NCBI GenBank assembly: GCA_019313605.1
Contig: JAFDAW010000218.1
Span: forward strand, 1-5,034
DNA length: 5,034 nucleotides
Reading direction: 5' to 3'
DNA from: Deltaproteobacteria bacterium
GTDB lineage: Bacteria; Myxococcota_A; UBA9160; SMWR01
Positions 1 through 4,878 of this stretch are shown piece after piece. The translations under genes were made by a program, and so were the position numbers. The notes beneath the pieces were generated by a model. That model was not told the DNA's origin. It worked only from the letters and a program-made list of their open reading frames with translations, and ran no database searches. How positions within the stretch are numbered: the first letter of the stretch is position 1; each line of letters opens with the position of its first letter.

Positions 1-247
1 CGACACCTTCGAGCAGCGACGGCTCGAGTACCATCACACACTGCAAGAAGAATTCTTCGACGCCTACGAGGTGACCGGCACCGATACGCACAGGCTCAAG
101 CGAGGCGACACGCTCTGGGAACTCGCTGAAAAGCGCTACCGCGTGCCGGTGTGGCTGCTCCGGCAGTACAACCCCACCCTCGACTTCAGCGCCCTGCAAG
201 CCGGCGCCCGCCTTACGGTCCCTCGCGTCACCCCCCGCGAGGGCTAG
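1..247 (+). CDS. C-terminal end of a LysM-domain protein (5' truncated by window edge)
   Basis: The reading frame is open from the window edge (first whole codon at base 2) to a TAG at 245-247, giving 81 visible residues. Residues ~30-74 are a single LysM repeat. It begins THRLKRGDTLWELAEKRY, has the conserved G-D-T-L core and the central Q-Y-N-P, and closes with the usual L-x-A-G-x-x-L-x-V-P. LysM domains bind the N-acetylglucosamine backbone of peptidoglycan, so the protein most likely acts in the periplasm or at the envelope. Residues 1-29 are charged and Glu/aromatic-rich and look like a linker. The catalytic or membrane part would lie upstream, outside the window. It could be a murein hydrolase, a lytic transglycosylase, or a plain wall-binding protein; the visible part does not decide. 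The domain call is firm, the whole-protein function unknown. Confidence 0.85.
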   Translation, partial: DTFEQRRLEYHHTLQEEFFDAYEVTGTDTHRLKRGDTLWELAEKRYRVPVWLLRQYNPTLDFSALQAGARLTVPRVTPREG

Positions 248-322
248 GAGCGAACCCCCAGAATGGGGGTTTGCGACGCTGCAAAGGAAAGTCGAAGACT
301 TTCCCTGCCAAGAGCGAACTCC
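248..322 (+). promoter_or_regulatory. Structured intergenic element: two tandem GAA-loop hairpins plus a competing helix
   Basis: Immediately after the LysM stop codon, 250-260 pairs with 264-274 (11 bp, one G-U, loop GAA). 286-293 then pairs with 297-304 (8 bp perfect, loop GAA), extended by 281-283 with 306-308 across a small internal loop. The octamer GAGCGAAC occurs at 248-255 and again at 312-319. As a result 266-274 can also pair with 314-322 (9 bp, two G-U), which would enclose the second hairpin and break the first. No T-run follows either hairpin, so a standard intrinsic terminator is not supported. It may be a 3'-end stabilising structure, a cis-acting RNA switch, or a REP-like element. 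The pairings are read directly; the function is inference. Confidence 0.45.
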
Positions 323-329
323 AGCCTGT

Positions 330-357
330 TTGGGTACTTCTCCTAAAAGTGTACTAT
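330..357 (+). promoter_or_regulatory. Weak candidate sigma-70 promoter for the secreted-protein gene
   Basis: An AT-rich patch (about 325-362) stands out in otherwise GC-rich DNA. It holds TTGGGT at 330-335 and TACTAT at 352-357, 16 bp apart, with three and four matches to the -35 and -10 consensus. Transcription would start near 364, putting the hairpin at 362-391 close to the 5' end of the mRNA and leaving roughly 80 nt of leader before the start codon. The matches are poor, so this is a positional guess. Confidence 0.25.
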
Positions 358-361
358 TTCG

Positions 362-391
362 CGGCTCACTCACGATGGCGTGGGTGGGCTG
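362..391 (+). promoter_or_regulatory. Long leader hairpin upstream of the secreted-protein gene
   Basis: Bases 362-374 pair with 379-391 to give a 13-bp stem with a four-base ATGG loop. The stem tolerates several G-U pairs on the RNA level (for example 366/387, 370/383), so it is much stronger in the plus-strand transcript than in the complement. There is no T-tract after it. It sits 40-odd bases before the Shine-Dalgarno, so a role in mRNA stability or translation is as likely as termination of the upstream LysM transcript. Confidence 0.4.
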
Positions 392-433
392 TAGTCGATT
401 GAGCTGATCGAATTCACGCGCCGCACAGCAGAT

Positions 434-438
434 GGGAG
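434..438 (+). promoter_or_regulatory. Shine-Dalgarno GGGAG deciding the start at 447
   Basis: GGGAG at 434-438 lies 8 nt before a GTG at 447, an ideal distance. It is only 2 nt before the ATG at 441 and overlaps the ATG at 432, so it cannot serve either. No other purine-rich site precedes the ATG at 432. This favours initiation at GTG 447. Confidence 0.55.
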
Positions 439-446
439 AAATGACA

Positions 447-1037
447 GTGACGAATCGCTTCGCGAAATTCCTCTGCAACTTGATGGTGATGGGAGTGTCA
501 CTCGGACTCGCGGTACCGGCGCTAGCTGGAGTTGGGCCGCCAACGCCGACCGCCACGGCCACACCGACGAACCCGCCGGCCACGCCGACCGCCACGGCCA
601 CACCGACGAATCCGCCGGCCACGCCGACCGCCACGGCCACGCCGACGAACCCGCCGGCCACGCCGACCGCCACGGCCACGCCGACGAACCCGCCGACGCC
701 GGTACCGACCTGCGCCGATATGTGGGGCGTGACCAGGATCGTCACGGTTGGAAAGGGCCAGAGCCCGACCAACAACCCGAAGGTCAGTCACGCGATCACC
801 GGGAACATCGTGGATCCGGGCTCGCTTAAAGAGACCGCCCACCGCATCCCGGTTTGCGCGGGGACGGAGGTCAACATCGCGGTGTCGGACGAGACCGGCA
901 CCCCGACCAATACCTCCGATGGTGCCCTCTCGTGCGATTCTGCGGGCTGCTCGGGCGTGGTCAACGTCACGGAGAAGTACAAGTCAGTCTCCTCCGATGG
1001 CAAAGACACCGATCGGATGACGCTTCTTCCCAACTAG
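447..1037 (+). CDS. Small secreted protein: signal peptide, TPTATATPTNPPA repeat linker, novel four-Cys domain
   Basis: From GTG 447 the product is 196 residues (201 if read from ATG 432, numbering used below). Residues 6-32 form a classical Sec signal peptide: basic start with Arg9 and Lys12, a hydrophobic stretch, and an A-L-A cleavage site before Gly33. No lipobox is present, so it should be released into the periplasm or secreted. Residues 38-88 are four copies of a 13-residue Thr/Pro/Ala unit, a flexible and possibly O-glycosylated linker. Residues 94-201 form the C-terminal domain, with Cys94, Cys142, Cys168 and Cys173 able to make two disulfides, and many Thr, Val and Gly, suggesting a beta-rich fold. 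I do not recognise this domain. The gene has its own leader and lies convergent to the EamA gene. The start is chosen from the Shine-Dalgarno spacing; ATG 441 or 432 are alternatives. It is real by signal peptide, codon bias and stop; function unknown. Confidence 0.8.
   Translation: MTNRFAKFLCNLMVMGVSLGLAVPALAGVGPPTPTATATPTNPPATPTATATPTNPPATPTATATPTNPPATPTATATPTNPPTPVPTCADMWGVTRIVTVGKGQSPTNNPKVSHAITGNIVDPGSLKETAHRIPVCAGTEVNIAVSDETGTPTNTSDGALSCDSAGCSGVVNVTEKYKSVSSDGKDTDRMTLLPN
543..695 (+). repeat. In-frame minisatellite, four copies of a 39-bp unit
   Basis: Units start at 543, 582, 621 and 660; the last is 36 bp and lacks the terminal Ala codon. Copies differ at only two positions: a silent A/G in the seventh codon (copies 1-2 against 3-4) and a silent C/T in the Asn codon of copy 2. 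Each encodes TPTATATPTNPP(A). Near identity, with all changes silent, points to recent expansion by slippage or unequal recombination, with the peptide kept. Copy number could vary between strains without shifting the frame. Confidence 0.95.
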
Positions 1038-1059
1038 CGGAGAAGCTCTGAGTTGATGA

Positions 1060-1089
1060 GCGCGGGCGGCGAACCCATGCCGCCCGCGC
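1060..1089. terminator. Perfect 11-bp GC hairpin between convergent genes
   Basis: GCGCGGGCGGC at 1060-1070 is the exact reverse complement of 1079-1089, with an 8-base loop. It starts 22 bp after the stop of the secreted-protein gene and lies between it and the end of the EamA gene, the position of a bidirectional terminator. Neither strand has a T-run after the stem, so it is not a canonical intrinsic terminator. A second GC-rich hairpin (1115-1120 with 1129-1134) lies about 30 nt past the EamA stop and could serve the leftward transcript. Confidence 0.45.
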
Positions 1090-1163
1090 CTATCGGCGGA
1101 TACGTGAGTGACCGGGCGCGCGCCGCGCCGCGCCTCCGGGAAGATCGACGAGCCCTGGCGAGT

Positions 1164-2060
1164 CTAACCAGTTCGGCTTCCGAGCTGACTGATCGCCAAG
1201 CCGGTCAAGATCAGCGCCATCCCGATCAAGACGGTCCCCACCAACTTTTCGTCCAGCACGATCGCGCCCGCGGCCAGGGCCACCACCGGGATCATGTAAC
1301 TGATCAGCGATAGAAACGTGGGCCCCGCCCTCTGGACGATCGAAAAAAAGACGATGGTGGCCAGAGCCGTCGCGAAGAGACCGAGCCACACGACGGAAGC
1401 GATCGATGTCGCCGACCAAGCGAGATTCCACGGCCGGTCCAGCCACAGCGCGGCGGGAACCATGATCGCAGTGGTGATCCACATGACCGTCGTGGCGGAG
1501 ACGAGGGGGTCCAACGTGCCCAACCGACGCGTGATGACGGTGTTGGTCGCATAACAGATCGCCGCTAACCCGATCGCCAGCTGACTCAACAGATCGCTCG
1601 ATTCGCCGCCAAACTCGAGCAACGCCTCGGGTCCGAACAGGGCCACCAGACCGATGAAGCCGACGACGAATCCACCGACCATTCTCGGTGTCATCCGTTC
1701 GCCGAGTACGAAGAAGTGTGCGAGTAGCAGGGTCATCAACGGCGTCACACCCATCAGGATTCCGGCGAGACCGACGTCGACCTCGATCTGCCCCCAGGCG
1801 ATCAGCGTAAACGGAATCGAGTTCCCGATCAGGCTCATCAAAAGGTAGTGGCCCCAGACGCGTCGCGAGGTGGGCAGCCGAAGGCCCCTGGCGCGAACCG
1901 CCACACCGAGCACGCTCGCCGCGATCACGAAACGCGCGGCCACCAAGGTCAAGGGGGGGACCTCTCTCACCGCGATCTTGACGAACAGGAAGGACGTTCC
2001 CCACAGAACCGCGAGCGCGAGCAGTCCGAACCAGTCGATCAGCGGGCGCTGTTGTCGCAT
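1164..2060 (-). CDS. EamA/DMT-family ten-helix inner-membrane transporter
   Basis: The 298-residue product has the layout of the drug/metabolite transporter superfamily: ten hydrophobic segments (about 9-30, 37-55, 69-88, 97-115, 125-143, 155-173, 188-206, 216-240, 247-268, 272-292) made of two EamA halves. Family hallmarks are visible. The first helix carries LWGTSFLFVKIA, followed by PLTLVAARFVIA; FVLGERMTP ends the first repeat, and AIVLDEKLVG is its counterpart in the second repeat. Members export or exchange small metabolites such as amino acids, nucleosides or drugs; the substrate cannot be read from sequence. The start is ATG at 2058-2060, followed directly by basic residues and the first helix, but no good Shine-Dalgarno precedes it. 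Length is normal for the family. It lies 194 bp downstream of the phosphatase gene and converges on the secreted-protein gene, so it may be the last gene of the leftward unit or have its own promoter. A seven-base C run (minus strand) covers codons 34-37. Confidence 0.93.
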   Translation of the reverse strand: MRQQRPLIDWFGLLALAVLWGTSFLFVKIAVREVPPLTLVAARFVIAASVLGVAVRARGLRLPTSRRVWGHYLLMSLIGNSIPFTLIAWGQIEVDVGLAGILMGVTPLMTLLLAHFFVLGERMTPRMVGGFVVGFIGLVALFGPEALLEFGGESSDLLSQLAIGLAAICYATNTVITRRLGTLDPLVSATTVMWITTAIMVPAALWLDRPWNLAWSATSIASVVWLGLFATALATIVFFSIVQRAGPTFLSLISYMIPVVALAAGAIVLDEKLVGTVLIGMALILTGLAISQLGSRTG

Positions 2061-2118
2061 CGTCAGGCGACGATACCGGGTGATGACGCGCGGATCTACG
2101 CCCTGTTTCTTAGAGAGT

Positions 2119-2136
2119 CGTCACCAAACGGTGACG
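2119..2136. repeat. Inverted repeat CGTCACC-AAAC-GGTGACG upstream of EamA
   Basis: A perfect 7-bp inverted repeat with a four-base spacer lies about 60 bp before the EamA start codon. No T-run follows on either strand. It could be a transcription-factor operator or an RNA hairpin in the EamA leader; nothing in the sequence chooses between these. Confidence 0.4.
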
Positions 2137-2228
2137 CTTCACTCTCCGGCTCCCCAGCGCTGCCTCCCATGCCGAATCGCGTGCTCAACCGTGCACCAGC
2201 CGCAGGCTCCAATTCAACTATTCAACAA

Positions 2229-2252
2229 CGTCCCCGCCTACGTCCCCGCCTA
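2229..2252. repeat. Two tandem copies of a 12-bp unit
   Basis: CGTCCCCGCCTA occurs twice head to tail with no mismatch, ending two bases from the phosphatase stop codon (2255-2257). An exact duplication in non-coding DNA suggests recent slippage or part of a larger dispersed repeat. Confidence 0.9.
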
Positions 2253-2254
2253 GT

Positions 2255-2929
2255 TCAGACCTGGAAGATGGTTTCGTCGGGTAGGCGGATTGCGGTCAGT
2301 TTGCCGCCGTAGACTGCGCCGGTGTCGATGCCGATGCTGAAGGGGGAATTCCAGCGCACCTGTAGATCGTTCGAGGGGGTGTGGCCGTAGATGATCGTGA
2401 TGCCGAGCTTGTGGGGGAGATCGCCGATCGTCCGGTTCCACAGGAAATCCTCTACGTCGGTTTTCCGCAGCGCGTACTCGAGGTCGGGCTCCTCGATCGC
2501 AGAATTGCTCAGGCCGGCGTGCACGAAGAGATAGTCCCCCTCGCGGTGGTGAAGCTTGAGTTTTCGGAAGAAGGCCTCGTGGGTCTTGGGAAGCTTGAAC
2601 AGCGACGGTTCGAGATCGGAATCGAAGTAGTCGTAGCTGACCAGCGTCCGGTCACCGCCGTTCATCAAAAAGGCGTCGCCCGCGAAGTACATCGGGTCGT
2701 CCCAACCGAGAAAGTCGAGGAACATCGACTCGTGGTTGCCGATCAAAAAAATGCAGGTGCGCTTCTTGGTGAGATTGACCAGGTATTCGACCACGCCGCG
2801 CGAGTCGGGGCCGCGGTCCACATAATCACCCATGAAGATCAGGCGATCGTCACCGCGCAGCGGCAGGGCTTCGATGAGCCCCTCGAGCGCCTCCAGTTCG
2901 CCGTGGATGTCGCCAATCGCGTAAAGCAC
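2255..2929 (-). CDS. PPP-family metallophosphatase (Ser/Thr protein phosphatase / ApaH-like)
   Basis: The 224-residue protein carries the complete PPP metallophosphoesterase signature in order: GDIHG (6-10), GDYVDRG (34-40), GNHE (64-67), an NGG motif (90-92), the metal-binding HAG (137-139), LWNR (163-166), GHTP (182-185) and a C-terminal GIDTGAVYGGKL stretch. The Asp, His and Asn residues that bind two metal ions and the catalytic His are all present. Bacterial members of this size (PrpA/PrpB-like) remove phosphate from Ser/Thr, sometimes Tyr, of proteins; ApaH relatives cleave Ap4A, so the substrate remains open. It has no signal peptide and should be cytoplasmic. The start is a GTG (2927-2929), fixed by the conserved N-terminus beginning two residues before the metal-binding motif. 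A GGAG lies 13 nt upstream, longer than usual. It follows rlmN on the same strand after 124 bp and is probably part of the same transcript. Confidence 0.93.
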   Translation of the reverse strand: MLYAIGDIHGELEALEGLIEALPLRGDDRLIFMGDYVDRGPDSRGVVEYLVNLTKKRTCIFLIGNHESMFLDFLGWDDPMYFAGDAFLMNGGDRTLVSYDYFDSDLEPSLFKLPKTHEAFFRKLKLHHREGDYLFVHAGLSNSAIEEPDLEYALRKTDVEDFLWNRTIGDLPHKLGITIIYGHTPSNDLQVRWNSPFSIGIDTGAVYGGKLTAIRLPDETIFQV

Positions 2930-3053
2930 GAGTCTGATCGATCTCCGAAACCTGGCGGAGCGCGTCGCCGATCAGCCGATCCGGCCCGTCCGCGCGCCGC
3001 ACATCCGCTCCTGCGTCATCGGTGCGGCGCCAAATCGGCTTGACGGCCACCGC

Positions 3054-4103
3054 TCACGCAGCCGCCGCTCCCGTGCGGCGCAGCGCGAGCTGCCCGCAGG
3101 CCGCCCCGATGTCGTCCCCACGACTGCGCCGCAGGGTCACCGTCATCCCTGCGCCCGCAAGAACGCGCAAGAAGGCGTCGATCGCGGCGTCGGAAGGGGG
3201 CCGATAGACCGACTCCGGATGCGGGTTCATCGGAATCAAATTCAGCTTGGATGGGATCCCCCGGAGCAAGGCGGGCAACCGCCTCGCATCCTCCAGAGAA
3301 TCGTTGACGCCCTCGATGAGCGTGTACTCGAAAAAGACCGGCCGCCGGTGGTTGACGCTGTCGAGCTTGCGAAGCAGATCGAGCAGCGCGTCGAGCGGGT
3401 AGCGTTGATTGAGGGGCACGAGTTGATCCCGCACGCGGTCGGTGGTCGCGTGCAACGATACGGCGAGGTTGATCGGAGCGACCGCGAGGAGTTCTTCGAT
3501 CTTTGGCAGAACGCCGACGGTCGACACCGTCACGCGTCGCGGCGCCATCGCGAAGGTCTTGGGGTTCACGAGAATCGCGATCGCCTCGGACACGGCCGCC
3601 AGATTCAGCAGCGGCTCACCCATCCCCATGAACACGATATTCGTGATCTTCCGGGGCTCGTCGAGGATTTCGCGCATCCGACAAACCTGCTCGACGATCT
3701 CCGCGGTCGTCAGGTTGCGCGTGAAGCCGAGCGCGCCGGTCGCGCAGAATGTGCACGCCATCGCGCAACCCACCTGGGTCGAGACGCACAGGGTCGTTCG
3801 ATCCGCTTCGGGGATCAGGACCGATTCGACCTGCGCGCCATCGGCGGCGAGTAAGATGGCCTTGAGGGTGCCGTCGGTCGACCGGTCCAGGCGGTCGATC
3901 TCCAGACAGCGAATCTGCCATTCCGCTTGCAGCCGCTCGCGAAGCGCGCGATCCAGATCGCTCATCTCGGCGAAGTCTTCGACGCCGCGCTGGTAGATCC
4001 AGCCCGCGATCTGATCGGCGCGATACGCGGGCAACCCCTCGCCGACGAAGCACTCGCGCAGACGCTCGAGTGAGTAATCCTTGAGGTTCGGGCGATCGGA
4101 CAT
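3054..4103 (-). CDS. rlmN: Dual-specificity RNA methyltransferase RlmN (23S rRNA A2503 / tRNA A37, radical SAM)
   Basis: RlmN is a cytoplasmic radical-SAM enzyme that makes 2-methyladenosine at A2503 of 23S rRNA and A37 of some tRNAs. The 349-residue product has all expected parts. An N-terminal helical RNA-binding region comes first (to ~80, with the family's FRAxQIxxWIYxRG-type segment at 26-40). The conserved Glu93 follows in VESVLIP. The [4Fe-4S]-binding Cys113-x3-Cys117-x2-Cys120 is followed by GALGFTRNLT. Then come the SAM-binding FMGMGEPLLN (158-167), LAVSLHA, NLIPMNP, and the methyl-carrying Cys336 in the C-terminal AACGQL. Length is typical. The frame stays open upstream into trmB, but ATG 4101-4103 matches the usual N-terminus; no clear Shine-Dalgarno is seen, so reinitiation from trmB is likely. 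The gene begins 32 bp after the trmB stop. It is RlmN rather than the resistance paralogue Cfr, given the housekeeping context and standard motifs. Confidence 0.96.
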   Translation of the reverse strand: MSDRPNLKDYSLERLRECFVGEGLPAYRADQIAGWIYQRGVEDFAEMSDLDRALRERLQAEWQIRCLEIDRLDRSTDGTLKAILLAADGAQVESVLIPEADRTTLCVSTQVGCAMACTFCATGALGFTRNLTTAEIVEQVCRMREILDEPRKITNIVFMGMGEPLLNLAAVSEAIAILVNPKTFAMAPRRVTVSTVGVLPKIEELLAVAPINLAVSLHATTDRVRDQLVPLNQRYPLDALLDLLRKLDSVNHRRPVFFEYTLIEGVNDSLEDARRLPALLRGIPSKLNLIPMNPHPESVYRPPSDAAIDAFLRVLAGAGMTVTLRRSRGDDIGAACGQLALRRTGAAAA

Positions 4104-4135
4104 GGCGAGCGGAGAGTAGTTGCTCGGGCCGCGCA

Positions 4136-4840
4136 CTACGAGGCGGCCCGCTGAGCGTGGCCCATCCGGCTGGCCGAGAGCGCCTTCGCGCGCCGGCAGT
4201 GGAAGAAAACACACGGGCGGCCCTGCGACGCCCACTCGCGCTGAAATTTGGTCGGCGGCAGCTCGCGCCGCTCGCCGAGCTGCGCCGTCGGGGCCTGGAC
4301 GATTTCGAGCAGCGGCTCTCCGTCGAGCGCGGAGCGGATCGCCTCCGCGTAGTCGGGCGCGTCGGTTGCGATGTGAAGCGAGCCCCCGACCATCAATCGG
4401 CGTGAGATCTCTCGGACAAAGCCCGGCTCGACGAGCCGCCGGCGCTGATGGCATCGCTTCGGCCAGGGGTCCGGGAAATTGATCCAGAAAGACTCGACGG
4501 ATTCGTCCGGAAACGCTTCTCGAATCGCCCACGCGGCATCGACGCCGAGTAGCCGAACGTTGCGATGATCGGAACGGGAAAGCCTTTGGGCGACCTTGAG
4601 AACCCGTTTGAACGAGAGCTCGATGCCGACGACGGATCTACCGGGGTCTCGGCGGGCCAGCTCGGTCAGGAAGGCTCCGTCGCCGAAGCCGATGTCGACG
4701 TGCAAGCGCATCGGCGCGGCCGCGGGCAGGCCGAAGAGTTTCGACCAAGGCGCGCGGCGAACCTCCTCGGGCCAGACCCGCCAGTCGTTGCCCGCAATTT
4801 CTCGTCGGATCGTTCGCGACACGTCAGCGCCCCACGCCAC
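4136..4840 (-). CDS. trmB: tRNA (guanine-N7-)-methyltransferase TrmB
   Basis: TrmB uses S-adenosylmethionine to make m7G46 in the variable loop of tRNAs, in the cytoplasm. The 234-residue protein shows the Rossmann methyltransferase motif DIGFGDGAFL (49-58), the acidic GIE (72-74) that contacts SAM, a GVDA segment (99-102), the family signature NFPDPWPK (121-128) followed by a basic R-x-H-x-x-R-R stretch, an ATD segment, and the C-terminal TKFQREW motif. The C-terminal tail after it is short and basic. The coordinate given is the outer limit, a GTG at 4838-4840. A second in-frame GTG at 4820-4822 has GGGG seven bases upstream and may be the true start, since nothing resembling a ribosome binding site precedes the first. 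It lies 38 bp after the kinase-like gene and 32 bp before rlmN, forming an RNA-methylation pair. Confidence 0.94.
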   Translation of the reverse strand: MAWGADVSRTIRREIAGNDWRVWPEEVRRAPWSKLFGLPAAAPMRLHVDIGFGDGAFLTELARRDPGRSVVGIELSFKRVLKVAQRLSRSDHRNVRLLGVDAAWAIREAFPDESVESFWINFPDPWPKRCHQRRRLVEPGFVREISRRLMVGGSLHIATDAPDYAEAIRSALDGEPLLEIVQAPTAQLGERRELPPTKFQREWASQGRPCVFFHCRRAKALSASRMGHAQRAAS

Positions 4841-4851
4841 AGCCGAGCAAA

Positions 4852-4857
4852 ATCATA
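4852..4857 (-). promoter_or_regulatory. Candidate -10 element for trmB-rlmN
   Basis: On the minus strand TATGAT (five of six matches to TATAAT) lies in the 38-bp gap before trmB, followed by a T-rich stretch. There is no good -35 at 16-18 bp. If used, transcription would start near 4845, leaving ~5 nt before GTG 4840 but ~23 nt before GTG 4822, which fits the downstream start better. Confidence 0.22.
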
Positions 4858-4878
4858 GGATTTCTTCGTTGAGCGGAA

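Larger units (their letters stand above)
2061..2254. other. Repeat-rich spacer between phosphatase and EamA genes
   Basis: No gene is supported here. The spacer holds a perfect 7-bp hairpin (2119-2125 with 2130-2136, loop AAAC), a tandem pair of the 12-mer CGTCCCCGCCTA at 2229-2252, and a short direct repeat of TTCAAC at 2213-2218 and 2221-2226. The 12-mers end two bases before the phosphatase stop codon. Short open frames cross the spacer on both strands but have no ribosome binding site or recognisable product. It should contain the EamA promoter if that gene is transcribed separately; I could not find a convincing one. The repeat content suggests a dispersed REP-like or decayed mobile element. 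Confidence 0.4.

Noticed and set aside
248..330. Resemblance to the c-di-GMP-I (GEMM) riboswitch: GACGC followed by CAAAGG between two stems, and GCGAACC before the first stem
   Set aside because: In GEMM the GCAAACC segment is mostly outside the tetraloop stem and GACGCAAAGCC follows directly. Here the first stem absorbs GCGAACC, the loop is GAA within an A-T closed stem rather than a GAAA tetraloop, extra bases interrupt the core, and no GGUAGC/GGUUACC closing half is visible.
151..402. 83-codon plus-strand frame rich in Pro and Arg
   Set aside because: Its first half overlaps the LysM coding frame and the rest runs through the hairpin region; no ribosome binding site and no domain.
543..695. 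CRISPR-like array
   Set aside because: Units are contiguous 39-bp tandem copies with no unique spacers and they encode an in-frame peptide linker.
522..842. Arg/Gly repeat protein on the minus strand opposite the Thr/Pro repeats
   Set aside because: It arises from translating the 39-bp repeat array antisense; the plus-strand product has a signal peptide and sensible composition.
1090..2004. 304-codon minus-strand frame within the EamA region
   Set aside because: It is the shadow of the EamA gene in another frame: Arg/Gly/Asp-rich, no hydrophobic segments, no recognisable family, whereas EamA itself is fully convincing.
2381..3043. 220-codon plus-strand frame opposite the phosphatase
   Set aside because: Antisense to a complete PPP phosphatase; a GC-rich mirror frame without ribosome binding site or motifs.
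3219..3996. Two long plus-strand frames opposite rlmN
   Set aside because: Antisense shadows of rlmN; composition dominated by Arg, His and Asp with no family resemblance.
3054..4532. 492-residue reading of the rlmN frame starting at 4532
   Set aside because: The first 143 residues overlap trmB in another frame and look nothing like RlmN; the family N-terminus starts at ATG 4103.
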